Shown here: positions 51,646 through 61,026 of the stretch, piece by piece
Layout of the letters: every line of letters begins with the position of its first letter
Numbering within the stretch: the first letter of the stretch is position 1
Source of the DNA: DASZIT01 sp036268775
Lineage (GTDB): Bacteria; Actinomycetota; Acidimicrobiia; Acidimicrobiales; RAAP-2
Assembly: GCA_036268775.1 (NCBI GenBank)
Contig: DATATM010000024.1
Span: 1 to 64,000, forward strand
Direction: 5' to 3'
DNA: 64,000 bases
Notes under the pieces: model-generated
The model's input: the letters and a program-made list of their open reading frames with translations, nothing else
What the model was told of the DNA's origin: nothing
Database searches by the model: none
Translations under genes and position numbers: made by a program

Positions 51646-53064
51646 TCAGTGCACCGCGAGAGCCAGCTCCAAGAACCGAGCCAGGTAGCAAGGAGCCAGA
51701 TAACGATCCCGGACGCTTTCGTGGGCCGCTCGGCCCAGGGCATTCGCCCGGTCGGGGTCACCAAGCAAACTGGTCAGGGCTTCGCCGAAGCCGGCCAAGT
51801 CATGGGGGTCGTCGATCAAGATGCCCGACACCCCGTTTTCGATCTGATCCTGGATGCCACCGACCGCGGAGGCCACCGTCGGCGCCTCCTTCCACATGGC
51901 TTCGGCCACTGTCAGCCCGAATCCTTCCGCCAGGCTCTTCTGGACGATGACCTGCGATCGGCGCTGGAGGGAATTGACGATCGCAGCGTTTTCCTCGACG
52001 TCGGCCATTGGCAGGCAGGCGATGTGCACCCGGCCTCGAGACTCCGGCGGCAATTGGCGCCACGCCACCTGCAGATCGTCCAAGGTCTCGGCCCCTTCGG
52101 GGTCGTCGGTGACCGAGTCGGGTGACGGGCCGGCCAGGACCAGGTGGGCGTTCAGGCGTTCCGGAACAAAGCGGGCAAAGCCATCCATTAGCCCCTGATG
52201 GTCCTTGAGGGGATCCCACCTCGATATCTGGGTGACAACCCTGGCCAGCGGGTCAATGGGCTGCTCTTCGATCATCCTGGCTTCGGCGTAGACCGTCCCC
52301 GAGATCCCATCCTGACGATGAAAGGTGGCTGGTGCCACACCCATCCCGGGGCTAGCGGGAACGATCCCGGAGTGCGACAGGATGGCGGCGACCGTGTCGG
52401 GTTCCAGCCATTGATTCTTGGGGGAAAAGGCGTCGATGCAGGGCGGGATGATCTCCACCTTCTGAGGGTCAAGGGCATTCCACACGTAGGAACCTCGGGA
52501 GAACACCACCCGGTCAGCGGCCTGCACAAAGGGCATGCAGAAGTCCCAGCCCTGCTGGGTCACCTCATTCGGGTCGTCCGTGCCGATGTGACAGCTCCAG
52601 ATCACCGGCACCCCCATCCCCCGCAGCATGGGGGCGAACCCCACCGTCTGGGGGTCGTGGAGGATGACCACATCGCCAGGCTGGACCAACTCCCGCAGTG
52701 CGGCGGCCTGCCGATCGAGGGTCGACAGGAGCGCCGAACGCTCATCGGCGCCTAGCTCTCCACCATCTCCCTTGGAGCCGTGGAGAAAGTGATGAATCCG
52801 CTTGGTAACGACGAAGAACTCGTCATCGCCATCGATGACCGCCCAGCGGGTGGAGACCCCACCTCCTTGGAGGTAGCCGAGCACCGATTGGAGCATCTCG
52901 GCGACTCCCCCACCGGTGGCGGTGGAGTTCACATGCCAGAGGGTGTGGCCACGAAGTTCCTCGGCCGCCAACTTCAGATCCCGGGCAAAGGTGACGGCTT
53001 GTGCGCGTTTGAGCACGTCATCGAAGCGGGTCGGTTCGAGCGGGAACACCTCGATTTCCTGCAA
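51646..53064 (-). CDS. treT: GT4 glycosyltransferase of the trehalose synthase (TreT) type
   Basis: 472 residues; the likely start is a TTG at 53064 with GGAGG four bases before. Two Rossmann-like domains: N-part HVNSTATGGGVAEMLQSVLGYL and C-part VIVQKSLAEGFGLTVAEAMWK with the GT4 E-x7-E motif. Matches trehalose glycosyltransferring synthases that make trehalose from NDP-glucose and glucose. Same strand as the GT2 gene, so a shared operon is possible. Trehalose would serve as a compatible solute. Confidence 0.85.
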   Translation of the reverse strand: MQEIEVFPLEPTRFDDVLKRAQAVTFARDLKLAAEELRGHTLWHVNSTATGGGVAEMLQSVLGYLQGGGVSTRWAVIDGDDEFFVVTKRIHHFLHGSKGDGGELGADERSALLSTLDRQAAALRELVQPGDVVILHDPQTVGFAPMLRGMGVPVIWSCHIGTDDPNEVTQQGWDFCMPFVQAADRVVFSRGSYVWNALDPQKVEIIPPCIDAFSPKNQWLEPDTVAAILSHSGIVPASPGMGVAPATFHRQDGISGTVYAEARMIEEQPIDPLARVVTQISRWDPLKDHQGLMDGFARFVPERLNAHLVLAGPSPDSVTDDPEGAETLDDLQVAWRQLPPESRGRVHIACLPMADVEENAAIVNSLQRRSQVIVQKSLAEGFGLTVAEAMWKEAPTVASAVGGIQDQIENGVSGILIDDPHDLAGFGEALTSLLGDPDRANALGRAAHESVRDRYLAPCYLARFLELALAVH

Positions 53065-53305
53065 CGGTCCTCCAGCGGACGGGGATATGGGCCTTTCAAG
53101 CCTGGTGGCTCAGATTGCCTCCCCATATACCCGCCGGCGACGATTACAACCTACGAATGGGCGCTCGGTTCGGCGAACGAGTGGTGGCCAATGGCCACTG
53201 CCGCCAGGATGGATTGACTGACACGGCACTGCGTCCACCTACGAGCAGCTTGCCTAGCGATATCCGACGGCTCCGATCAGGAAGCGTCGATCGCTCTTCA
53301 GAATG

Positions 53306-56200
53306 TTATCGTCGCGAAGTCGCGAAACTTTTGCGGCGGGAAAGCGATCGGTAGAGCTCCATTGTGCTCGGATGAACCGAATCGAAAGGCTCCACATCGT
53401 CCGCAACCAAGCGGATGAGCTCCGACATCACTGATTCGACACCCGCCGGGTTCCCTGCGCGATCTGCGGCTCGAAGGAGCATTCGATAGAGCCGTTCATC
53501 GTAGGGGCTAACCAAGAGGCCTTTGCGTGCCGCCCACTCCGCGCCGCCGGCATCGCCATCTTGTAGATAGGCGCCGGCTAAGCGCCCGCTAACATCAACA
53601 ATCGTTGCCTCCATTGCCGGAGCGATCCCCTCGAGGATCGGCCAGTCTGAGGAGCGGAGTCCTTCAAACAGCCTTCCTCTCACGAGATCGAGTGCGTTCC
53701 TCCATTGTTGAGGATGTCTCCTATCTGCCAAATCTACGAATCTCGCCCAATCGGAGCCCACAGATTCCGCCAACCGGAGACGTCCGTGGGCTTTGGGTAG
53801 ATGGTCCTCTCCGTCCCGAGCGTGTCCCAGCGATCGTCTCGCCACGGAAGCTGTCGAATGAAGACTCGACGAAGCCATCAGACGGTCTGGCCAAAGGGCC
53901 GTAGCCCATGCGTCGTTGGAGACACCATTAGGATGCATGGCCAAATAGACCACGAGTTCCTTCGCCCATGCCCTGGTGAACTCGTGTTCGGCGCCCCACA
54001 CCCCTACGGGACCCAGCACACGTACCTCGACCTCAACTCGGGAGCGGGGAGCGCGACTCTGACCAGATTCGGGTGGCGCATCTTCCCGGTTCCCATGACC
54101 TCGGACTGTGGGCGCCGGAGCACCAGAGGGCATCGGGATTGCCATCTCTCGATACGGGTGCGCGGTAACACCTACCGATTCGTGGTTGCCGGCAGTGTCT
54201 ACTAACTCCCCAATGTCAGATAGCTCGTCTGAGGAAATCCCTTGCGGAGCTACGACCGAACTGAATGGCACCATCGGGGTCGAGTCTGCGTCGGCCGACA
54301 CATTCCACACATGGCTGGTCGAGAGCCCGCGTCCCGGAGCGACGACAATTGTCCCTGTGCGCGGGTCGGATGCCGCGCCAAGTAGCTCGGCGCGTTCATA
54401 ACCTATCGTTGGACCGCATATGACAACCAATGGATCCCAAGTGTCCAGATCTTCGTATGTGCGTGCGCTAGCGAACGACCGGTAGGACGACGACTGAAGC
54501 AATTCATCTCCGGTGGCCCGGCGATGCCAGAGCCGTTGAACAACTGCTTCCGGATCCGAACTGCTTGCCACTCGACCGAATCGTGTTAGTTCATTCCCAA
54601 ACCCAACCAGCTCCAGATCGAATTGGTCTGCCCAGTTCGAGGTGGCCAATTCCAGAGCAAGGGCTCGAACAGTTGCTTCACAGGCTTCCTGATCGCCAAC
54701 CAGTTCGAGCAACCCGAGTGTTTCGAGATTGATCAGTTGGGGTCCATCTGACCCTGTCCCGACTGTGACCAACGTCGGGAACGGGTTGTAGGTTTCGTCC
54801 GGCAATTCAGGAATATCCGGCTTCCGGATCACCACCGATGATCGCTCTGGTCGACGCTCAAAGGGGTAGGGGATTACTTCGGGATCAATCGGCCCATCAA
54901 TGATCAGTTCGATTTCGCTCGATTGAACCTCGATTCCGCGAAGCAGAGGTATGGGTACGCCTCGATCAATGCAAACGGTGCAAAGCGTCTTGAGGGCCCT
55001 GTCGATTGCGAGAATGGTCTCAGGTCCCTCCCCCATTCTGAGCCGACGCTCCATACCCGTGCGAGCCGAGTCAGGGAGCCGAATGAGACCACCTTGCTCA
55101 CGACGGCGTTGTTGCGTCCGGCGCATTCTCTCAAGAAGGCTTACGACCCCAGCGCCCAGCAATCCCGCACCCACCAGAGGCAAGGGTGCTTTACCTTCTC
55201 GCTCAACCTCCGAGATCCAGCCGGTCGACGTTCCCGGGTTCGCCTCCGAGTTCGGAGTGCCGTCTTTCCTGGGCAATCCATGCTGTGTTGTCCGAAGGGC
55301 GGCGAACTGCGCAATTGGTAACCCCGACTCGGAATCTGGGCCGCTCTTCGACAGGGTCTCCGTGTCTGACGGGAGAATCAAATGCCATCCGGGCCTGATC
55401 CAGTGTGACTTGGTCAGCGTTTGGCCATCGTTTTGAGGCACCGAATAGTTGAGGGATGCGAGTTCACGCCATCGCCGAGCAGAACCAAGTCTTTCTTCAG
55501 CAATAGACCACAGCGTCTCGCGGCCAACGACGGTGTGGATTCGCGCCGGGCCATTTTGTTCCGGTGACGTGGGGGTCGGCCCGGTCACCGGGCCTCCCGC
55601 AATCTTCGAATCCAGCGCGGCCGGTTCGGCAGGTGGTGGTGTACCCAGTGAAGGAACCGAAGGGGCACTTGGCGGCACCCCGGTGGTGGATGGCTGAGGG
55701 AGGTCGAACCAATAGTCATCAAGCACTCGAAGGGTGCGGGTTCCCGATGGTTTCAATCGGGATGCGGAAGCGGAGGGTGACGACTTCGGGTGCGCCGCCG
55801 GCAAGGTCGAACCTATTGAGATCATCGCCATCGAGGTTCCAACCAGGCAGGCGGCCATTGCCTGCATAGTCCGGCTGCCAGGAAGGTGGGTGGGGGTCCG
55901 TCCGGTCGCCCACGAATACGCCTCGATGACGATGCAGACTGCCATCCAGGCCCAGGTCGCCCAGGCCAACAATAAGGCGCCGTGAATCACCCAACTCGTA
56001 GCGAGATGCATATCGAAATTCTGGTGGCTGGAGAGCAGCATTCGCAGCCGGTGGAACCATCCGCCCGGCAATGGGGATCCGCCTTCTGTAATCAAGAGAA
56101 CCGGGACCACCACCAGCAGGACAAGCAATGCACTCGCGGCCGCCACAGGTCTAAGAATCGACCGGGGCCTTCGGGCTTGAGACACGGCCTTGTGTCCCAT
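53306..56200 (-). CDS. Membrane protein with LysM and BTAD domains, at end of Tad operon
   Basis: 964 residues, ATG directly following the TadG-like stop. Three N-terminal hydrophobic segments (about 18-37, 68-88, 110-130), a Ser/Pro-rich part, then a LysM domain near residues 220-280 (HTVVGRETLWSIAEERLG ... RPGWHLILP). Another membrane segment PLPLVGAGLLGAGVVSLLE at about 340 is followed by a long cytoplasmic part. The C-terminus is an OmpR-like wHTH (VRVLGPVGVWG ... ELVVYLAMHPNGVSNDAWATALWP) followed by BTAD-type helices (FVDLADRRHPQQWRNALDL). Similar LysM-BTAD proteins occur with actinobacterial Tad loci. It may link wall sensing with transcription or pilus assembly; this is inference. Confidence 0.82.
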   Translation of the reverse strand: MGHKAVSQARRPRSILRPVAAASALLVLLVVVPVLLITEGGSPLPGGWFHRLRMLLSSHQNFDMHLATSWVIHGALLLAWATWAWMAVCIVIEAYSWATGRTPTHLPGSRTMQAMAACLVGTSMAMISIGSTLPAAHPKSSPSASASRLKPSGTRTLRVLDDYWFDLPQPSTTGVPPSAPSVPSLGTPPPAEPAALDSKIAGGPVTGPTPTSPEQNGPARIHTVVGRETLWSIAEERLGSARRWRELASLNYSVPQNDGQTLTKSHWIRPGWHLILPSDTETLSKSGPDSESGLPIAQFAALRTTQHGLPRKDGTPNSEANPGTSTGWISEVEREGKAPLPLVGAGLLGAGVVSLLERMRRTQQRRREQGGLIRLPDSARTGMERRLRMGEGPETILAIDRALKTLCTVCIDRGVPIPLLRGIEVQSSEIELIIDGPIDPEVIPYPFERRPERSSVVIRKPDIPELPDETYNPFPTLVTVGTGSDGPQLINLETLGLLELVGDQEACEATVRALALELATSNWADQFDLELVGFGNELTRFGRVASSSDPEAVVQRLWHRRATGDELLQSSSYRSFASARTYEDLDTWDPLVVICGPTIGYERAELLGAASDPRTGTIVVAPGRGLSTSHVWNVSADADSTPMVPFSSVVAPQGISSDELSDIGELVDTAGNHESVGVTAHPYREMAIPMPSGAPAPTVRGHGNREDAPPESGQSRAPRSRVEVEVRVLGPVGVWGAEHEFTRAWAKELVVYLAMHPNGVSNDAWATALWPDRLMASSSLHSTASVARRSLGHARDGEDHLPKAHGRLRLAESVGSDWARFVDLADRRHPQQWRNALDLVRGRLFEGLRSSDWPILEGIAPAMEATIVDVSGRLAGAYLQDGDAGGAEWAARKGLLVSPYDERLYRMLLRAADRAGNPAGVESVMSELIRLVADDVEPFDSVHPSTMELYRSLSRRKSFATSRR

Positions 56201-56698
56201 CTAGACCCCCACCGCAACGCCGTGGAGATTGATGGCGGACGCCGTCGCGGAGACAGGGAGCGTCGACATTCCCACGATTCCAAGGATCGAGGTCGGAATT
56301 CGGTAGTGCACCTCGACCGTGACTCTCCCGTTCGCTACCGACGCAGTCCCCGGATGCCCCGAATTCACCGTGTAAGCCACAGCTGCGGCGATTGCCGCCT
56401 GCGAATCGATGGTCACGCTTCCCGTGCGCAGCCCATCGACGGACAAAGCACCGGCGCCGGCTCTGGCCGCTTGCTCGGCTTCATCGTAAGCAGTCTGCTG
56501 TGCGTTGATAGCACTTCCGCCGTCAAGCACCAATCCCATCAGGGCAAAGAGCGCCAGGGCGAATACAGCCAGAAATGTGCTGATCGAACCATCTTCTGTT
56601 CGCCGATGATCTGAGGTTTTGAAGGGAACCCTCGCCTCTTGCAGGGGGGATGTTCGCCTGAAGTCCCTTTCGTCCCAACGCTCTTCCCGGAACCTCAT
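56201..56698 (-). CDS. TadG-like pilus assembly protein
   Basis: 165 residues; ATG overlaps the TadE stop, stop touches the next start. After about 35 soluble residues a single membrane helix (STFLAVFALALFALMGLVLDGG) starts the Tad-G/Flp-type N-terminal segment, with ADEAEQAARAG-like ending (YDEAEQAARAGAGAL). The remaining part is an extracytoplasmic strand-rich domain. Rv3660-type TadG-related proteins in actinobacteria are pilus-associated membrane proteins. Confidence 0.78.
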   Translation of the reverse strand: MRFREERWDERDFRRTSPLQEARVPFKTSDHRRTEDGSISTFLAVFALALFALMGLVLDGGSAINAQQTAYDEAEQAARAGAGALSVDGLRTGSVTIDSQAAIAAAVAYTVNSGHPGTASVANGRVTVEVHYRIPTSILGIVGMSTLPVSATASAINLHGVAVGV

Positions 56699-57120
56699 GG
56701 TTGCACCGAGCGATACGGATCAACGGGTGCTATCGACGACCCACTGATACTTGTGGAACCGGGCACGCCCGGGACCGAGAGGTCCGAGAGGGCGACTACA
56801 CATGTAACGGTGACGCGCACGTAGCCGCCGGGGTAATAGTGACTGACGTCTGTCACGACCTGGGCACGGAGGCATGTATGTGCCTGATTGCCGGTGCCGA
56901 CCTGGGCATTGTCAATTGCGGCGGATTGTGCACTTTCCGCATTTGGCATGAGAGAAGCAGCTTGCGCGCCTGCCCGTGCTGACTCGGTCACAAGCTGACG
57001 GGCATTGGACACCCGCCCGAACACCACTGTGCACAGCGCAATGATGAACACCACTGGCGTGAGCACGACCAGCTCGACAACAAGGCTTCCCGAATCGCCG
57101 CGGCTCCTTCCTCCGATCAT
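56695..57120 (-). CDS. TadE-like pseudopilin
   Basis: 141 residues; GDSGSLVVELVVLTPVVFIIALCTVVFG is the TadE N-terminal signature with the E of the pilin motif. The remaining 105 residues are extracytoplasmic with two cysteines (HTCLRAQVV and VTVTCVV) that may pair. A minor pilin of the Tad pilus. ATGA overlap on both sides with the neighbouring genes. Confidence 0.82.
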   Translation of the reverse strand: MIGGRSRGDSGSLVVELVVLTPVVFIIALCTVVFGRVSNARQLVTESARAGAQAASLMPNAESAQSAAIDNAQVGTGNQAHTCLRAQVVTDVSHYYPGGYVRVTVTCVVALSDLSVPGVPGSTSISGSSIAPVDPYRSVQP

Positions 57121-57506
57121 TCCGAACTCCGGAATTCCTGTATCGGGCCGACCAGCTTCGCCGAGACCGGAAGCGACAAACCGGGAAGGATTGACTCTGC
57201 CCTCCCGGTGACGGTGATTTCCACCGCATCTCCGGGGAGGATCGAATAGGACACCTTCGACGAGGCGACGTCGGAACCCGGCCCGCTCAGAATCGACTGA
57301 GCTCGGTCCACTCCTTGTGCAGGTCCACCACCAACTGAGCGAGCAGTTCGGTCGCCGGTCGACGCCGCCAACTGCGCTACCTGGGCAGCGTGTGACCAGA
57401 GGGCGAACTGCACGATTACCAGAAGCAAAAGCATAAGAACGGGAATCACCAGCACGGCTTCGATCACCGTCGATCCGCCGTCGACCAATCGACGGCGAAA
57501 GGACAT
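57117..57506 (-). CDS. TadE-like pseudopilin (second copy)
   Basis: 129 residues from the ATG at 57506 (GGAGC before it; a longer frame reaches 57563). VDGGSTVIEAVLVIPVLMLLLLVIVQFALWSHAAQVAQLAA is a typical TadE/pilin N-terminus with E at position five of the mature form. The C-terminal half lacks cysteines. Neighbouring TadE gene starts in its stop codon. Two different TadE proteins are usual in Tad loci (tadE, tadF). Confidence 0.82.
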   Translation of the reverse strand: MSFRRRLVDGGSTVIEAVLVIPVLMLLLLVIVQFALWSHAAQVAQLAASTGDRTARSVGGGPAQGVDRAQSILSGPGSDVASSKVSYSILPGDAVEITVTGRAESILPGLSLPVSAKLVGPIQEFRSSE

Positions 57507-57601
57507 TCTTTCGCTCCAGCCCGGCAGTGCTCGGTTTCGCCCTGTCACTTGTCGTCTACGCATCTCGACACCGCGATGAAGGGAAGTTCGTCCGGACTCG
57601 G

Positions 57602-57793
57602 TCAGTTGAGATTGATCGAATTCGCCTTGGCCGTGACCTTGGTCACGATGATTGCGCCGACGGCGAGGGCCAACGCTGCAAAGATCGCGGTGAGAATTAC
57701 CTTCTCAACCGCCGTACCGGCCTCGTTGAAGCCGCCTGAGATTCCCACCTTCGCCCGCAGGTACATCCAGATGGCCATAATTTGTACTGGCAT
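57602..57793 (-). CDS. Small Flp-type pilin candidate
   Basis: 63 residues from the ATG at 57793 with GAGGAG upstream. Short N-terminus, then EAGTAVEKVILTAIFAALALAVGAIIV: a possible cleavage point followed by a hydrophobic helix with Glu at position five (GTAVE), like Flp pilins (GATAIEY) but without the Tyr after Glu. The tail TKVTAKANSINLN is short and polar. Located between tadC and the tadE genes, where the major pilin is often found. It is the only small pilin candidate I see in the operon. Confidence 0.65.
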   Translation of the reverse strand: MPVQIMAIWMYLRAKVGISGGFNEAGTAVEKVILTAIFAALALAVGAIIVTKVTAKANSINLN

Positions 57794-57896
57794 GTCGGTA
57801 CTCCTCTCGATGGTTATGACTAGAGAACTTCTTCCGATACGACTGATCCCATCGGGCACTTGCCCTGGCGTTGGGATCGCCTGACAACGTTCAAGG

Positions 57897-58796
57897 TCAG
57901 AAGCCGGTCAGTATCCGGCTGAATGCTGGATATCCGATGAAGAGCAGGAACCCCAACAACAGCAACGTTCCGGGCAAGAAGAGTCGCTCAGTCATCGCGT
58001 TGGCGCTGCTCTCCGCCTCTGCCTGTTCGTGGCGGCGCAGCGATACCGCCCTAGCGCTGAGTGACTGTCGAACACGAGCCCCTTCTGTACCGGCAAGTTG
58101 CAACGTGGCTGAAAGCTCGATCAGTTCGGGGAGGTCCAACTCGTGACCCAGGCCGCTAAGTGCCTCCCATGCTGATTCGCCGGCGTCCCGAGCTAGTAGC
58201 AATGCCTTGGATATTCTTCTTGCCGCCCAATCGGAACTCACCGAGGAGGCAGCCAACAAACTCTCCTCGATACCAGCGCCACCGGCGAGGCTGAGGACAA
58301 CGAGGTCCACGTAGGTCCCGATTACGGTTCTGAAATGTTGCCTTCTGTCTTTAGCGTCAGCCTTCAGGAGCGCGATTGGAAGCCCAGCGCCGATCGGAAT
58401 CAGCAGTAGGGCCAGCAGAATCGGCAAAACTGCCGGCATCGAGATTCCCGCCGCTTCGGCGGCCGCCCAGATCACGGGCGGTGCCAACAGCCCTGTGCCG
58501 GCCGCCGCGACAACTCGTGACGCCAACTGGGCCGGAGAAGTGCCGGTGACCGAGAGGGATGGTGTCAGTGCGACCCAGCGAGGATGACCAAAGAGGCCCT
58601 TGCCGGAAGCCGACTCCATCCAGCGCCCGACTATCCTCGCAAGGACCTGGCGCCGAGGGGATCCCACGACGATTTGAATTGGTCGCGAGCCCGATCGAGC
58701 GACTGCCTCCAGGGAGGGACGGGTTGCCCTTGCTCCATAGACGGCGCCGATACACCCGATACCCGCCAGGAGCCCCAGAATTACGGACGCGGTCAA
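57897..58796 (-). CDS. tadC: Tad secretion inner-membrane protein TadC (T2SSF family)
   Basis: 299 residues. T2SSF fold: hydrophobic N-terminus, VIGTYVDLVVLSLAGGAGIEESLLAA, LIELSATLQLAGTEGARVRQSL, and C-terminal membrane helix FLPGTLLLLGFLLFIGYPAFSRIL. Platform protein paired with TadB, overlapping it by 4 bp. The order tadA-tadB-tadC is standard. Confidence 0.9.
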   Translation of the reverse strand: MTASVILGLLAGIGCIGAVYGARATRPSLEAVARSGSRPIQIVVGSPRRQVLARIVGRWMESASGKGLFGHPRWVALTPSLSVTGTSPAQLASRVVAAAGTGLLAPPVIWAAAEAAGISMPAVLPILLALLLIPIGAGLPIALLKADAKDRRQHFRTVIGTYVDLVVLSLAGGAGIEESLLAASSVSSDWAARRISKALLLARDAGESAWEALSGLGHELDLPELIELSATLQLAGTEGARVRQSLSARAVSLRRHEQAEAESSANAMTERLFLPGTLLLLGFLLFIGYPAFSRILTGF

Positions 58797-59635
58797 CGTT
58801 CGACCACCCCATGGCCAAGCAATCGCACGGGTGCGGGAGGTCTGGCTAACACGACCATCAGGGTCAGACCCATCGCGTAGAGCGCCCCCACAACGAGAAG
58901 TACTACCTGGCCAGCGGCGGTACCAAACGGCGCCAGATAGGGATGAGCGAGGATCGTAAGGGCGACCGCGAAGGCGACAGAAAACACCAGAACTGTCCGA
59001 ACGCCACTTCGAATCGATGCTCGACTCGTTTCGATCCGTAGCCGCAGAGCGACCTCTTCGCGGGTCGATTCAGCCAGCGCAGCCAACAGCTCTCCCAATC
59101 GCTGTGCGCGAGAAGAGACCGCCAGAATCAACGAACAGATGACGCGATCGGCGCACGGATCTGCAAGCTCATCCCCGAATCGCAGTAGGGCCTCGTTTGG
59201 GTGCATGCCAGCGCCGATCCTTCCGGAGAGTGCCATGGCGGGCTCGCGAATGGCGATTGGGCTGAGCGGAGCCGTGGCCAAAATGGCTTGGCTCAATCCG
59301 GCTGACGCCGCCAGCGTGCTTTGCAGCATTTCTGTCCACGTGGCGATCGCCTCGATCTTTACAACAGACATAGAGCCAGATGTTTGACGGAACAGCCTTG
59401 GAAGACCGTAAACGGCGACCGCGGTGATGACGAAGGCCACCGGCCAACCCGTTGCCACGGCTGCAAGTCCCCCTGCAACGCACGATGCCACCACGGGTAC
59501 GACAGAAGTTGCCTTGACCGCACGTCTCGCAGATCGATCATCCTTGACGCTGGGAACACTGGGAACGGAAGCCCGGACAACCCCAATGACTCCAAGCCCA
59601 AAACACACTGCGCAAAGGAACACAAGGAGGATCAT
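58793..59635 (-). CDS. tadB: Tad secretion inner-membrane protein TadB (T2SSF family)
   Basis: 280 residues with N-terminal helix LLVFLCAVCFGLGVIGVV, then TEMLQSTLAASAGLSQAILATAPLSP and ICSLILAVSSRAQRLGELLAALAESTREEVALRLRIE of the T2SSF domain, and two C-terminal helices. Starts one base before the TadA stop (TAATG) and overlaps tadC by 4 bp, so the three are translated together. Confidence 0.9.
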   Translation of the reverse strand: MILLVFLCAVCFGLGVIGVVRASVPSVPSVKDDRSARRAVKATSVVPVVASCVAGGLAAVATGWPVAFVITAVAVYGLPRLFRQTSGSMSVVKIEAIATWTEMLQSTLAASAGLSQAILATAPLSPIAIREPAMALSGRIGAGMHPNEALLRFGDELADPCADRVICSLILAVSSRAQRLGELLAALAESTREEVALRLRIETSRASIRSGVRTVLVFSVAFAVALTILAHPYLAPFGTAAGQVVLLVVGALYAMGLTLMVVLARPPAPVRLLGHGVVER

Positions 59636-61026
59636 TACCAGGCTCCGACGGCGCGATAGTCGCCCGATGGCTGATACCCGAACCGAATCAACTCATTGAG
59701 AGTCTGTGGCCGGAGGGGTGATCCGACTTCCGCGTGGCGGTCAGGTCCTGGGTGATATATCTCGTTGGAGATGACCTGTACCCCTTCGGCATCCACGATC
59801 TCCCGAATCGAGGAGATGAACCGGTGGCGATGAGGTTGTGCGGCAAATTGTGTTCTTCCCCCATCAAGCTCCGAACCTTCAGTCCCACCCCAGCCTCGTC
59901 CGGTTCCAAAGAAGCCCACCTCCTCTTCCGCCTCATTGTCGATTTCGGTCTCGAGGAAAACTACGAAGTGAATTGCTCCGGCAATCAACAGGTTCGTTGC
60001 CTCGAGGGGCAGGTGCTCAGGAGCCTGTACCGCATAGGAGGCGATACGTCGGAACACGCCGTCAGACGAATTGGAGTGGATTGTGCACATCGAGCCGGAT
60101 CTCCCCTGGCTCATCGCATTCAGCATCGGGAGAATCTCGTCTCCGAGGACTTCGCCGACGATGACCCGATCTGCGTTCATGCGAAGGGCGCGACGAACCA
60201 GATCGGCGACAGAAATCAAACCCTCACCTTCCACGTTGGGCGGTCTTGCCTCGAGGGCGACCATGTCTGGATGGCGCTCTGACCTATTGTCCAGACCGAG
60301 TTCAAACGCCTGCTCGATGGTCACTAGGCGCTCGCGAGGCGCAATCTCGGAGGCAAGAGCACGCATGAGTGTGGTCTTGCCCGAGTTCATGGCTCCAGCC
60401 ACAACGATGTTCTTTCTGGCCCGCACGGCCGCGCTGAGCAGGGATGCAATGTTCTCATCCAGTGTTCCCAGCGCAATGAGCTCGGCGATCGATAGATCGG
60501 CAAATCGATGCCGTCTGATCGAAACGGAAGGTCGGGTCGACACTGCCATCAGGGCCGAGAGTCTGCTGCCGTCAGGAAGACGCAAGTCCAGCTCTGGACG
60601 ACCCATGTCAAAGCGCCGCTCTGACAGTCCGAATCGACTGGCGGCGGATCGCATCATCTCGATGAGCTCGTCATCGGAGTCCGCGATCGGCTCCATCATC
60701 CGTTTCGACCCGTCGGCATACGTTGCCCAGACTCTGTCGCAGCCGTTGATGTCGATATTCTCAATTCCCGGATCATCGATGAGCGCTTGAAGGCGACCCA
60801 TGCCAAATAGAGCGTCTAGGACAGACTGAGCCAGACTTTGCTCCTCGGAGACCGTGGGCATTTGATCGACGCTTTCGGGTTGATCGCTGGCCAAGGCATC
60901 CAAGTGGGCAAATATTCGTTGGCGGGCGTATTCCCGGCGATCGTCTCCCTGCAGGTCGGCATCCTCCATTGCGGCAAGATCTTCCGCCACCAGTCGACGG
61001 AGCAAGGGGGCGATATTTACGATCAC
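59635..61026 (-). CDS. tadA: Tad/Flp pilus ATPase TadA (CpaF family)
   Basis: 463 residues; GTG start overlaps the tadZ stop. VirB11-type ATPase: N-terminal helical domain, INGCDRVWATYADGSKRM, Walker A GAMNSGKTTLMRALA, Asp box-like VTIEQAFELGLD, Walker B VIVGEVLGDEI and His box SMCTIHSNSSDGVFRR. The motor of Flp pilus export. C-terminal portion ISSIREIVDAEGVQVISNEIY is typical of actinobacterial CpaF. Confidence 0.95.
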   Translation of the reverse strand: MIVNIAPLLRRLVAEDLAAMEDADLQGDDRREYARQRIFAHLDALASDQPESVDQMPTVSEEQSLAQSVLDALFGMGRLQALIDDPGIENIDINGCDRVWATYADGSKRMMEPIADSDDELIEMMRSAASRFGLSERRFDMGRPELDLRLPDGSRLSALMAVSTRPSVSIRRHRFADLSIAELIALGTLDENIASLLSAAVRARKNIVVAGAMNSGKTTLMRALASEIAPRERLVTIEQAFELGLDNRSERHPDMVALEARPPNVEGEGLISVADLVRRALRMNADRVIVGEVLGDEILPMLNAMSQGRSGSMCTIHSNSSDGVFRRIASYAVQAPEHLPLEATNLLIAGAIHFVVFLETEIDNEAEEEVGFFGTGRGWGGTEGSELDGGRTQFAAQPHRHRFISSIREIVDAEGVQVISNEIYHPGPDRHAEVGSPLRPQTLNELIRFGYQPSGDYRAVGAW

